Positions 1 to 8,377 of a stretch of DNA of 16,752 bases are shown here, in pieces. Location of the stretch: contig CAYWFF010000021.1 in the NCBI GenBank assembly GCA_964458085.1, positions 1-16,752 of the forward strand. Direction: 5' to 3'. Origin of the DNA: CAYWFF01 sp964458085 (GTDB lineage: Bacteria > Patescibacteriota > Microgenomatia > UBA8517). The translations under genes were made by a program, and so were the position numbers. The notes below the pieces were generated by a model. That model worked only from the letters and a program-made list of their open reading frames with translations, did no database searches and was not told the DNA's origin. How positions within the stretch are numbered: position 1 is the first letter of the stretch; each line of letters begins with the position of its first letter.

Positions 1-2
1 TT

Positions 3-203
3 GTACCCATATTCCCTTCAGGGGATTTAGGCCTTATAACATTGGATCTGCCGGAGGGGATGCACATGGTTCAAGGCAGATTTGGTGATACACGCGTGAG
101 AACTATAGCTAATTCAGTAACTCTAATTAGTTTTCTTACTATATTCGGCATAATTCTTTTTATGGGAACTCAAGAAATAAAGAAAACACAAACCCATGAA
201 TAA
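3..203 (+). CDS. C-terminal end of a polytopic membrane protein (5' end outside window)
   Basis: Bases 3-203 read without a stop until TAA at 201-203, giving the last 66 residues of a protein whose start lies upstream. The visible part has a short polar stretch with a PEG turn (LPEGMH), then one hydrophobic helix (about SVTLISFLTIFGIILF) and a lysine-rich tail. The same order (polar beta-like segment, P-x-G-x-H turn, R-T-x-A, final helix, basic tail) occurs at the C-terminus of the next protein: GAITFTIPSGSH pairs with GLITLDLPEGMH. The two are therefore probably tandem paralogs, and this is likely the end of a PTPS-related, GT-C-like membrane protein. It overlaps the next gene by 8 bases (196-203), as expected for co-transcribed genes. 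Function is inferred only from this resemblance. Confidence 0.7.
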   Translation, partial: VPIFPSGDLGLITLDLPEGMHMVQGRFGDTRVRTIANSVTLISFLTIFGIILFMGTQEIKKTQTHE

Positions 204-1902
204 CATAGTAAAAGTTGTAAAGTTACTTTCAAAAAAGAGTACAGTCTTATTTTGTCTTGCAATACTTTCGCTTCCGGCGATTTATTATTTACTTATTCCA
301 GGCTTTTATGAACCTCACGATTTACATCATGTTGCAGATATTTATGAAATGTATAGATCATTTGTTTCCGGCCAAATGCCTCCCCGCTTAGGTCCTGATT
401 TTTTGTACGGCTTTGGTTATCCGCTTTTTAATTTTTACTATGTTCTGCCTTTTTACATAGGAGCTTTCTATTACTTTATAACTGGTTCTCTTACCGGAAG
501 TTTTGAATTTGTATTTATATTGTCGGCAGCACTTTCAATCTTTGGTATGTATCTTTTGTTAAAAGAATTCTTAAGTCCTTTATCGGCAATTGTGGGTTCA
601 ATTCTTTATCTTTATACTCCGTACCGTGCAGTCCAAATGTATGTCCGTGGAGCAATGGGGGAAGCATTTGCAATGTCTCTTATGCCTTTTGTCATGTGGT
701 CTCTTGTTAAGTTAGTTAAAAAACGAAACCTAAAAAATATCGCGCTATCTTCAACTGTGCTTTCTTTATTCATTTTTTCACACAATTATTTGTGGGCTTT
801 ATCAGCACCGGTAGTTGTACTATTTATATTTTTAACATCTTCCCGTAAAAAGTTTTTTGAAAGCGTAGTAGGTTTTTTATATGCAGGATTTTTGGCAATT
901 GGTATCACTTGCTATTGGTGGCTGCCCGCATTACTTGAACAGGGATTGGTTTCTGATAAAACACCCTTTCCTCTAATTGATCACTTTCCATTTATCAAGC
1001 AACTTTTGCTGCCTTCCTGGGGTTACGGTAGCTCAGTCTGGGGACCGGGAGACGAAATTTCATTTCAAATTGGAATAGTAAATCTTTTTGTCTTTGCTTT
1101 AGGAGTATTGGTTTTTATCTTTACCCGAAAAAAGTTAAATTCAAAAATAAAGTCTCTGATAATTTGGTCAGTCTCAGTTTTTACAATTTGTTTTATTTTT
1201 ATGAACATCAGAACTTTTCCAATTTGGCAAGTGATACCGTTTCATGATTTTATACAATTCCCATGGAGACTTTTAATTTTTACAACGCTTGCAACTGCAG
1301 TTTTAGCAGGAGTTTTAGTTGAACTTGTAAAAGATCCTCAAAAGAGGTTATTACTTGGAATTACGCTACTGGCAATAACGATCCTATTTAACTTCTCATA
1401 TTTTAAACCGAGTAAAATTGTTCAAAAGTCTGATCAAGACTATTTGACGCGTATGTTCGCAAATAGAACTGAATCCGGAGCTTCTTCGGAAGTTTCATCT
1501 GCCTACAGGCACTATAGTGAGGACTACTTACTGCTTCCCAAAGGAGTGACCGAAAAACCTAATTATCTGCCTGAAAATAGAGTGGAACTGGATAAAGGAG
1601 TGGTTAAACTAATTTCAGAAGAGAGTCCAATTAAGTGGACTGCAAAAGTGACTTCAGAGGAAGAAAGTGAAGTAATTATACATTTGCTTAATTTCCCCGG
1701 TTGGGAAGTAAAGTTAAATAACTATTCTATTCCTACTTCATCAAATATCTACGGGGCTATAACTTTTACTATTCCTTCCGGTTCACACGAAATAAGCGTA
1801 AATTGGACGGAAACACCACTTAGAAAAACTGCAGATGTAGTTTCCCTCTTCTCCCTTACACTTCTCGGACTTCTTCTGGTGTTAAAAAGAAAAGCCACCT
1901 AA
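196..1902 (+). CDS. PTPS-related (PF10131-like) polytopic membrane protein, putative GT-C glycosyltransferase
   Basis: This 568-residue protein has roughly a dozen hydrophobic segments and resembles the 6-pyruvoyl-tetrahydropterin synthase-related membrane domain family, which despite its name looks like a GT-C membrane glycosyltransferase. Visible signatures are H41-D42-x-x-H45 in the first outer loop, YGFGYPLFNFY at 71-81, and Y143 followed by RGAxGE at 151-156; the last two are typical of the family. After the membrane bundle comes a soluble region (about 405-540) containing a P-GW motif (G502, W503) and a beta-rich segment, then one last helix and a KRK tail. The probable role is sugar transfer from a lipid-linked donor on the outer face of the membrane; donor and acceptor cannot be read from the sequence. 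The ATG at 196 overlaps the previous stop, and I see no clear Shine-Dalgarno. It could also be a non-enzymatic membrane protein. Confidence 0.8.
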   Translation: MNNIVKVVKLLSKKSTVLFCLAILSLPAIYYLLIPGFYEPHDLHHVADIYEMYRSFVSGQMPPRLGPDFLYGFGYPLFNFYYVLPFYIGAFYYFITGSLTGSFEFVFILSAALSIFGMYLLLKEFLSPLSAIVGSILYLYTPYRAVQMYVRGAMGEAFAMSLMPFVMWSLVKLVKKRNLKNIALSSTVLSLFIFSHNYLWALSAPVVVLFIFLTSSRKKFFESVVGFLYAGFLAIGITCYWWLPALLEQGLVSDKTPFPLIDHFPFIKQLLLPSWGYGSSVWGPGDEISFQIGIVNLFVFALGVLVFIFTRKKLNSKIKSLIIWSVSVFTICFIFMNIRTFPIWQVIPFHDFIQFPWRLLIFTTLATAVLAGVLVELVKDPQKRLLLGITLLAITILFNFSYFKPSKIVQKSDQDYLTRMFANRTESGASSEVSSAYRHYSEDYLLLPKGVTEKPNYLPENRVELDKGVVKLISEESPIKWTAKVTSEEESEVIIHLLNFPGWEVKLNNYSIPTSSNIYGAITFTIPSGSHEISVNWTETPLRKTADVVSLFSLTLLGLLLVLKRKAT

Positions 1903-1954
1903 TAAATTGTTAGGCTTTGACTTAGCCTTGTTACTGTAGCTTAGCGGGTTTCTC

Positions 1955-1963
1955 TGTTAAACT
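1955..1963 (+). promoter_or_regulatory. Extended -10 promoter directly upstream of the flippase gene
   Basis: TG at 1955-1956, one spacer base, then TAAACT at 1958-1963 (4 of 6 matches to TATAAT) form an extended -10 element. The GTG start of the flippase follows after exactly 6 bases, so transcription would begin at or within a base or two of the start codon, giving a leaderless mRNA. No convincing -35 box stands at the right distance. The element lies in a 67-base gap, the longest in the window, and the gene has no Shine-Dalgarno. The same geometry recurs before 8378. Position and match are seen; promoter activity is inferred. Confidence 0.5.
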
Positions 1964-1969
1964 AGATGT

Positions 1970-3466
1970 GTGAAAGATGAACTCACAGAAGAACACTTAG
2001 ATCCTACAGCAGAAATTTCCCTGGAGACGGTAAAGGCAAGGGCAGTAAAGGGAGTCGCCGTTCTTACTGGAAGAACTTTCGTTTTAAGTGTGATCTCACT
2101 CGTAGCAACCGGACTTCTAACAGTTTTTCTGGATCCTTCTGAATTCGGAGTTTTTTGGCTAGTTTCTGCTGTAGTTAATTTTTTAGCATACTTTTCTGAT
2201 GTCGGCTTAGCTGCTGCACTTATTCAAAAAAAAGAAAATGTAACCAGACTTGAGTTAGTGACAACATTTACAATACAACAAGGATTAGTAATAAGTCTAT
2301 TGACACTGCTTTTTTTGCTTTCACCGTTTGTTACTTCTTATTACCAACTTTCGAATGACGGACGTATGCTTTTATATGCACTGGGTTTTTCGCTTCTACT
2401 TTCGTCATTTAAAACAATTCCTTCGGTACTTTTAGAAAGAAAACTTGACTTTCCCAGGTTGGTCGTTCCTCAAGTATTAGAAAATTTAGCTTACAATGTA
2501 GTAGCTGTAGTATTGGCTTGGCAAGGCTTCGGAGTTACCAGTTTCACTTATGCTGTCCTTGTCCGTGGCGTTATCGGTGTTATTGCTCTTTATTGGCTTA
2601 TGCCTTGGAAACCCGGAATAGCTTTTTCCAAACCTGCTTTAAAAAAGCTTTTATCATACGGGGTTCCATATCAGGCAAATACTCTTTTAGCAGTAGTAAA
2701 AGATGACGGCATGACTTTAGTTTTGGGCGGAATTTTGGGAACTGCCGGTGTAGGGCTTTTGGGGTGGGCGCAAAAGTGGGCTTTCACGCCTCTTAGACTT
2801 TTTATGGACCATGTTCTGAAAGTTACGTTTCCGGCATTTTCTCGGATGCAGGATGAAAAGATCCACCTTGAAAGAAGCATTACAAGATCCATATTTTTTG
2901 TCTGCTTTTTAGTTTTTCCTGCTTCTGCTGGTCTTTTGATACTTGCACCTGTTTTGGTAGATATCATACCGCGATATGAAAAATGGGAACCGGCTCTTAT
3001 ACCTCTGGCTCTTATTAGTGTGAATACCTATACTGCTGCAGCAACAACTCAATTAACAAATCTTTTAAATGCAATCGGAAAAATTAAAACTACTTTTTTT
3101 CTTATGATTATGTGGACGGTTTTAACTTGGGCGTTTGTTCCTTTTTTAAGCATCCGTTACGGAGTAAACGGAGCAGCATTAGGATATGCTTTGGTTGGTT
3201 TAAGTTCCTTTGTGGCTATAGGAATTGTAAAAAGGATAATAAACTTCTCATTAACGGAAAGTGTGGTTAAACCATTTATTGCGACGGTAGTAATGAGCGT
3301 TGTACTTATTTTTATTCGTTCGCTTTTATCTACTTCACTGACAACTGTATGGGTTTTAGGTATAGTTGGAGTTTTTATATATTTTTCACTGATGTTTAAG
3401 CTCGTAGGAGCTTCACTTTTGGCTGATGTTAAAAAAGGTACTCGATCGGTTATTTCGAGGTCATAA
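1970..3466 (+). CDS. Oligosaccharide/lipopolysaccharide flippase, MOP superfamily (Wzx/WzxC-like)
   Basis: This 498-residue protein is almost wholly hydrophobic after a charged N-terminus of about 30 residues, with some 12-14 membrane segments, matching the usual length of polysaccharide flippases. The early segment (LTGRTFVLSVISL at 32-44, then FLDPSEFGVFWLVSA) and the following DVGLAAALIQ are characteristic of the WzxC/TuaB-like Polysacc_synt group. Such proteins move undecaprenyl-diphosphate-linked glycans from the inner to the outer face of the cytoplasmic membrane. The start is GTG at 1970: no in-frame ATG precedes the first helix, an upstream GTG at 1968 runs straight into TGA, and a probable promoter sits 6 bases before it. 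It is the only transporter in the window and opens a run of GT-C genes, so it probably supplies their substrates. The next gene overlaps its 3' end by 41 bases. Confidence 0.9.
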   Translation: MKDELTEEHLDPTAEISLETVKARAVKGVAVLTGRTFVLSVISLVATGLLTVFLDPSEFGVFWLVSAVVNFLAYFSDVGLAAALIQKKENVTRLELVTTFTIQQGLVISLLTLLFLLSPFVTSYYQLSNDGRMLLYALGFSLLLSSFKTIPSVLLERKLDFPRLVVPQVLENLAYNVVAVVLAWQGFGVTSFTYAVLVRGVIGVIALYWLMPWKPGIAFSKPALKKLLSYGVPYQANTLLAVVKDDGMTLVLGGILGTAGVGLLGWAQKWAFTPLRLFMDHVLKVTFPAFSRMQDEKIHLERSITRSIFFVCFLVFPASAGLLILAPVLVDIIPRYEKWEPALIPLALISVNTYTAAATTQLTNLLNAIGKIKTTFFLMIMWTVLTWAFVPFLSIRYGVNGAALGYALVGLSSFVAIGIVKRIINFSLTESVVKPFIATVVMSVVLIFIRSLLSTSLTTVWVLGIVGVFIYFSLMFKLVGASLLADVKKGTRSVISRS

Positions 3467-5138
3467 TTTACAATCTTTCACACTGATTATTGCAGGAAGT
3501 ATATCCTGGTCTTTGACCATGGTAAAAAGCGGCTTACTATATCCTTTCGGAATGGGTTTTTGGGGAGCAAATGGCCACGACGGAATTTGGCACATATCCC
3601 TAATAGAAAGTTTATCGCAAGGGAGATGGGATATGCCTGTGTTTGCCGGTGAATCTCTACAAAACTATCATGTAGGATACGACCTTTTACTGGCAGTTAT
3701 TCACTCTGCTACTCGAATTCCTGTAAGTATTTTATATTTTCAAATAATACCGCCCATTTTGGCAATATTAGTAGGGTATTTTGGTTATAAATTTACCTAT
3801 GAATGGAGAAAGTCAAAAGTCGAAGCTTTTTGGGCAACTTTTTTTGTATATTTTGGAGGCGGTTTGGGATTTTTAGTCCAGCTTGTAAGGAATAAAACTT
3901 TTGATGGTGAGTCTCTTTTTTGGTCACAACAATCTGTGTCTACTCTTATAAATCCTCCTTATGCCCTGTCACTCGTATTAATGTTTGCCGGTCTTTATAC
4001 TTTACTCCTTGGTTTAAGATCCAGAAACTCTAAACTCCTTATGATTGCTACTTTTCTGTTTGGAGTTTTAATTCAGGTCAAAGTGTATGCCGGATTACTC
4101 GCTCTTTCGGGACTTTTAATCGCATCAGCGCTCCAAATGGTTCGCCGTCAGGGTTTAATACTTACCAAAATCTTTTCCGGAAGCTTACTTTTGTCAATCC
4201 TCTTTTTTTCATCCACAAGTGAAAGTGTGGGTAGCACAATAGTTTTGAAACCTTTCTGGTTTATCGAAGGATTGTTTGCCAGTCCTGATAGGTTTTATTG
4301 GCCTAGACTCTCAAATGCCTTAACAAATTATGCTGCAGACAACAATTGGCTTAAAGTGCTACTGGCGTATACAGGGGGGAGTGTAGTTTTTATTGTTGGT
4401 AATATGGGTGTTAGACTTTTTGGACTTTTAGCGTTAATTGCACTTTTTAGACAAAGAATTTCCTATACTTTAGTTTTTGTAATAACGATTATTGGACTCG
4501 GTGTGTTACTTCCATTGCTTTTTATCCAAAAAGGTACTCCTTGGAACACCATACAATTTTTTTATTATGCACAGGTATTTATGGGAATACTTACCGGAAT
4601 TTTTATAGGTAACTTTATTGGGAGAAGAAATAGATATTTATCTGCAGCGTTTATTTTAAGTATTATCTTACTTACTATACCTACCACACTAGCAACACTT
4701 GCAAATCATTATCTTCCTTCCCGTCCGCCTGCAAAACTTTCTTATGAGGAATTAGATGCTTTGGCGTTTCTCAAAAATCAAACCAAAGGAACTGTTCTGA
4801 TTGAACCTTTTGATAAACAGTTGGCAGATAAAGCTATTGCAAATCCTCCACGGCCTTTGCACCTTTATGAATCAACTGCTTATGTGTCTGCATTTTCCGG
4901 TCAACCTGTTTACTTGGAAGAAGAGGTAAATTTGGAAATTACAGGTTATCCTTGGAGAGAAAGACGTATAAAAACTGAAGAAGTTTTTGGTTCAAACATT
5001 GACAGTAAGTCTCAATTTTTAAAAGAAGCGAGTATAAGCTATATTTATATCCATCGCGACAGGTTTACTGCTATGTGGCCTGCTAATGTCAATAAAATTT
5101 ATGGAAATGACGAAGTTGTGATTTACAAAGTGCAATGA
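3426..5138 (+). CDS. Polytopic membrane protein with HDxxxH outer-loop motif, putative GT-C type
   Basis: A 570-residue protein with about 12 hydrophobic segments and a soluble C-terminal part of about 135 residues (from roughly 435). The first outer loop carries GHDGIWH (H51, D52, H56) and then NYHVGYD (80-86), resembling the acidic/histidine first loop of GT-C transferases and of the PTPS-related protein at 196-1902. The C-terminal domain includes STAYVSAFSGQPVYLEEEV and a following NLEITGYPWRERR, perhaps substrate-facing, but I cannot assign a named family. A role in sugar transfer or glycan assembly at the outer membrane face is inferred from topology and context. The ATG at 3426 lies inside the flippase gene (41-base overlap). 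It is preferred because it leaves a short basic N-terminus before the first helix; the next in-frame ATG (residue 32) would remove that helix. It overlaps the next gene by 4 bases (ATGA). Confidence 0.75.
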   Translation: MLKKVLDRLFRGHNLQSFTLIIAGSISWSLTMVKSGLLYPFGMGFWGANGHDGIWHISLIESLSQGRWDMPVFAGESLQNYHVGYDLLLAVIHSATRIPVSILYFQIIPPILAILVGYFGYKFTYEWRKSKVEAFWATFFVYFGGGLGFLVQLVRNKTFDGESLFWSQQSVSTLINPPYALSLVLMFAGLYTLLLGLRSRNSKLLMIATFLFGVLIQVKVYAGLLALSGLLIASALQMVRRQGLILTKIFSGSLLLSILFFSSTSESVGSTIVLKPFWFIEGLFASPDRFYWPRLSNALTNYAADNNWLKVLLAYTGGSVVFIVGNMGVRLFGLLALIALFRQRISYTLVFVITIIGLGVLLPLLFIQKGTPWNTIQFFYYAQVFMGILTGIFIGNFIGRRNRYLSAAFILSIILLTIPTTLATLANHYLPSRPPAKLSYEELDALAFLKNQTKGTVLIEPFDKQLADKAIANPPRPLHLYESTAYVSAFSGQPVYLEEEVNLEITGYPWRERRIKTEEVFGSNIDSKSQFLKEASISYIYIHRDRFTAMWPANVNKIYGNDEVVIYKVQ

Positions 5139-6715
5139 AACGCCTTTTTTTGTCAATTGTTCCATTATTTATTTTTGGAATACTATTTGCCAACAGAGCA
5201 AACTTTCCGGTAACTCACATAGAAGCAGTTGAATCCGTAAATACTTATTCTCTAATTACCCGGCGGACTTTATTTGCGGACGTTAAATCTTTTATTACTA
5301 CAAGTAATATTTTCGTATCTCCGCTTTCAATCCTTATCCGTATTCCATTTGTTGCTTTAAATAACCTAACTCTTGAAACTATCAGAACTCCAAATATGTT
5401 AGTTTCTTTAGTATTTATATTTATTTTGGTTTATTGGCTTAATAGAAACAAGTTTGACATGACGGCAGTTAAATTAGCGCCGTTATTAATTTTGTTAATG
5501 CCACTATTTATAGTAACTGCAATGTTTCACCTTGGTGCTCTCTTGTGTTTATGCTTTCTTTTACTAGCACTAAGTCAACCTCAAATAAATTTCAAAACAT
5601 TATTATTATTTTGTGGCGCAATAATATCGTCTCTTTACTCTCTACCGTTTGTAATAGTTTATTTAATTAGCCAATATAAGCAAAAACAAACTAAAGGGTT
5701 TTTAGTGGGATTGGTACTTATGATTTTGTTAGTTTTATTAGGTTATCCGCGCATATCAAATTTGTTAATTAATGATTCAATCATCAGATCCATACTTCCG
5801 TCATCATTTACTTACAACATAGATAAAAACTTGTCATTTGGTACCTATATTGAAAATCCTTTTTACACCAAGGACAGTAACTATTTTAGGATAGCTCACA
5901 ATAAGCCTCACTATATGGTTCGTGAAAGTAGTCGCTATATTGCATCTCAATTAAACTATGAACTGTTTACTTCACCATTTCAGTCGGCGACAGTAATTGC
6001 TAGAGAAAAGAGCAGCTTACTTCTTCCTAAATTTTATTTTTGGGAAATTCCGGTACTCATATTTGGAATCTTCCTTTTATTAAATCGTTCAAAAAGCCAT
6101 TTGAAACCTATGATTATCGCTTTTTCCTTTTCATATTTATTTTTCGGCATTATCATAATATGGCTTGCGATACCAATTGTTGTAGCTGCTCATCTTTCAT
6201 TTGTCCAATATTTATACCGTTCCCGAAGGACTGTTTATTTATTTAGTTTAGGAGTATATTCAACCCTTGTGATACTTAGCTCTATGACTTTTTATGATTT
6301 GTTTTTGAATCATCAGAAGATCTGGTTTTCTTCCAACGAAAAAGCGTATCAGTCTGTTTTTACTTCTGACTATTTTAATATCAACAACTTAAAGAAAGTA
6401 GTTCTAACGGACAGAATGGGAGAACCGGCTTATTTTTATGCTTTTTACAAAGGATCAACTAATGATCTGATAACTGCTGATATTAATTACAAAGTCGTAA
6501 GAATTGGGAATGCAGAATTTCGATCATTTCAATTCAGTGAGGAAGTCCGTGAAGCAAACGAAATTTGGATTGGCGCCCCTGGAGAATTCGTAGGAATTAA
6601 AGATTCTTACGATAAAGTTACTCTTAGGGGAGGGGATGTTGTTAGCAAAGTAAAACAAGTTAATTTTAAAGATACCCTCATCGGTGACGAAATCTGGATT
6701 GTTAAAACACACTAA
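5135..6715 (+). CDS. GT39/PMT-like membrane protein with degenerate catalytic motifs
   Basis: This 526-residue polytopic protein aligns along its N-terminal loop and C-terminal domain with the GT39-like protein encoded just downstream. Where that protein has WDEA and AYSI, this one has HIEA (28-31) and TYSL; where that one has DEYKP, this one has NIFVSP (58-63). The Asp expected for catalysis in the first outer loop is thus Ile29, only Glu30 is kept, and the second acidic pair is missing. The C-terminal soluble region shares the same plan as the neighbour (VVLTDR, EPAYFYAFYKG, then FRSFQF). About 11 hydrophobic segments are visible. Known GT-C enzymes need the first-loop acid, so the protein may be inactive, a partner of its neighbour, or an enzyme with a shifted acid. 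It starts at ATG 5135 in an ATGA overlap, and its stop overlaps the next start by one base. Confidence 0.75.
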   Translation: MKRLFLSIVPLFIFGILFANRANFPVTHIEAVESVNTYSLITRRTLFADVKSFITTSNIFVSPLSILIRIPFVALNNLTLETIRTPNMLVSLVFIFILVYWLNRNKFDMTAVKLAPLLILLMPLFIVTAMFHLGALLCLCFLLLALSQPQINFKTLLLFCGAIISSLYSLPFVIVYLISQYKQKQTKGFLVGLVLMILLVLLGYPRISNLLINDSIIRSILPSSFTYNIDKNLSFGTYIENPFYTKDSNYFRIAHNKPHYMVRESSRYIASQLNYELFTSPFQSATVIAREKSSLLLPKFYFWEIPVLIFGIFLLLNRSKSHLKPMIIAFSFSYLFFGIIIIWLAIPIVVAAHLSFVQYLYRSRRTVYLFSLGVYSTLVILSSMTFYDLFLNHQKIWFSSNEKAYQSVFTSDYFNINNLKKVVLTDRMGEPAYFYAFYKGSTNDLITADINYKVVRIGNAEFRSFQFSEEVREANEIWIGAPGEFVGIKDSYDKVTLRGGDVVSKVKQVNFKDTLIGDEIWIVKTH

Positions 6716-8358
6716 TGAAATATTTACCACACCTTTTATTAATTATCATTTTACTTATAGCTGCATTTCTTCGTTTAAGTTATCTCTCCTTGTCACCACC
6801 ATCGCTAAATTGGGATGAAGCAGCTTGGGGATATAACGCTTATTCGATTATTGAAACCGGGAAAGATGAATACGGGGTAGGCTACCCTATTTTTACCAGG
6901 TCGTTTGATGAATATAAACCAATGCTTCCAACATACCTTATGATTCCTTCTATATTAGTTTTTGGTTTAAATGAAATCGGTGTCAGGTTGCCTTCTGCTG
7001 TAATTGGTGTCCTAATTGTTTTTATGGTGTATTTGATTTCTAAAAATATTTTCAGGTCAACTACGGTTGCCCTTTTAAGTTCTTTCTCAATAGCAATATC
7101 GCCATGGGCTGTTCATTTGTCAAGAGTTTATCACGATGCAAATATTGCTATGTTTTTAATTCTGGTGGCTGTTTTTCTGACCGTTTTTGGTAAAAAGGGC
7201 GCAATGCTTTTACCTCTCGCAATAATTTTATTTATGCTTTCCATGTTTACTTATAATGCAAATAAGTTGCTTGTCCCCTTGGTAATAATGGGTCTTTTTA
7301 TTTGGAAAAGAAAAAAGATATTGAAATATCCATTTAGCATTAAAGTTATAAGCATTTTAATTTTAGTTATTTCATTTAGTGTTTTTTTATATCTTGCAGC
7401 TAAAGGGCAAGCTCTGGCAAGGGTAACATCGACAAATATTTTTATACTTTGGCCTTACACAAATGTTCTGAAAGATATTAAAAGTAGTCACACTTCGCTT
7501 TTTGATGCTTTGTTTCATAGCCAGATTTTTTATTTTAGTTGGGAAGTGGTGGGTAGATTTTTTGCCTATTTTTCACCTCCCAACTTATTTGTGAGAGAAC
7601 CACTTGAGCCCGCAACCGTACTTGCAGGCAACTCTTTGTTTCACCCTCATGAATTTCTACCATGGCTGGTGGGATTAATAAGTGTGATTATAAACTTTAA
7701 AAAACAAAAGCTTCTTATAATGCTTCTTTTAATGGCTCCTATCCCTGCCGTTATTACTTGGAACTGGTTTCAGCCGGGTAGGGTTCTATTACTTTTCACC
7801 TTGTACTCAATATTTATCGGATTAGGCTATAAATCAATAATTAATTACATTACTAAAAAAGTTCCATTTTTTAGCTTTATCCGTCTTGGAATGTATGCGG
7901 CGGTAATAGGTGTCGGAATACTGTCGGCATTTTATGTACTCGACTCGCTTATTGTACAACTTCCCTATAGAGATCCGGGAAACTGGCAGCCGGGTTTTAA
8001 GGAATCTGTACCGTTTGTATTTAAAGAAGCGCGTAATTATAACGAGGTGGTTGTAGAAACTCCTCATGCTCAACCTTACATTTTTTACCTTTTTTATGGA
8101 AAATACTCCCCGAAGGACTATTTGGCTCAACAGGATTTACAAAAAATAGGAACTCCTCGAAAAAATTATGATTTCGGTAAATTTATTTTCCGGAAAATAA
8201 ATTGGGAAGAAGACATAAAAATGAAAAACACCTTATTTGTAGGTACGGATAATAATTTACCAGATAACAAGCTCGACGCTTCTGTGGTTGATCTAACAAT
8301 GAAGCTGACTGACAAATACGGTAACCCCGGGGCGAAGCTTGTTGGAACGAAAGACTAA
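6715..8358 (+). CDS. GT39-family (PMT_2/ArnT-like) membrane glycosyltransferase
   Basis: A 547-residue GT-C enzyme with the full family signature: after the first helix comes LNWDEAAWGYNAYS with D34 and E35, the acidic pair typical of ArnT and protein O-mannosyltransferase relatives, and the second loop motif DEYKPMLP (D65, E66, K68, P69). A further family-like segment is PWAVHLSRVYHDAN at about 129-142. Roughly 11-12 membrane helices are followed by a soluble C-terminal domain (from about 430) that starts with VVVETPHAQPY. These enzymes transfer a sugar from a polyprenyl-phosphate donor to an acceptor on the outer face of the cytoplasmic membrane; the sugar and acceptor here are unknown. The start ATG overlaps the previous stop (TAATG). 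It is the intact member of a tandem pair, the upstream copy having lost the acidic motifs. It appears to end its transcription unit, since a probable promoter follows within 20 bases. Confidence 0.87.
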   Translation: MKYLPHLLLIIILLIAAFLRLSYLSLSPPSLNWDEAAWGYNAYSIIETGKDEYGVGYPIFTRSFDEYKPMLPTYLMIPSILVFGLNEIGVRLPSAVIGVLIVFMVYLISKNIFRSTTVALLSSFSIAISPWAVHLSRVYHDANIAMFLILVAVFLTVFGKKGAMLLPLAIILFMLSMFTYNANKLLVPLVIMGLFIWKRKKILKYPFSIKVISILILVISFSVFLYLAAKGQALARVTSTNIFILWPYTNVLKDIKSSHTSLFDALFHSQIFYFSWEVVGRFFAYFSPPNLFVREPLEPATVLAGNSLFHPHEFLPWLVGLISVIINFKKQKLLIMLLLMAPIPAVITWNWFQPGRVLLLFTLYSIFIGLGYKSIINYITKKVPFFSFIRLGMYAAVIGVGILSAFYVLDSLIVQLPYRDPGNWQPGFKESVPFVFKEARNYNEVVVETPHAQPYIFYLFYGKYSPKDYLAQQDLQKIGTPRKNYDFGKFIFRKINWEEDIKMKNTLFVGTDNNLPDNKLDASVVDLTMKLTDKYGNPGAKLVGTKD

Positions 8359-8371
8359 GGGCTGATACAAT
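8342..8371 (+). promoter_or_regulatory. Extended -10 promoter (with weak -35) for the second glycosyltransferase unit
   Basis: TGATACAAT at 8363-8371 is an extended -10 box: TG, one base, then TACAAT (5 of 6 matches to TATAAT). A -35-like TTGGAA (4 of 6 matches to TTGACA) lies at 8342-8347, 18 bases upstream and inside the end of the previous gene. The ATG at 8378 follows the -10 after exactly 6 bases (atatat), so the predicted mRNA is leaderless or nearly so. There is no Shine-Dalgarno. The geometry matches the element before 1970, which strengthens both. Activity is inferred. Confidence 0.6.
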
Positions 8372-8377
8372 ATATAT

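Noticed and set aside
1912..1928. Possible hairpin AGGCT-7-AGCCT after the PTPS-related gene, as a terminator.
   Set aside because: The stem is only 5 base pairs with a 7-base loop and is not followed by a T run, so I cannot support an intrinsic terminator.
1903..1969. A tRNA or small RNA in the longest intergenic gap (GTAGCTTAGCGGG looked tRNA-like).
   Set aside because: The gap is 67 bases, has no cloverleaf pairing or T-loop sequence, and part of it is taken up by the -10 element.
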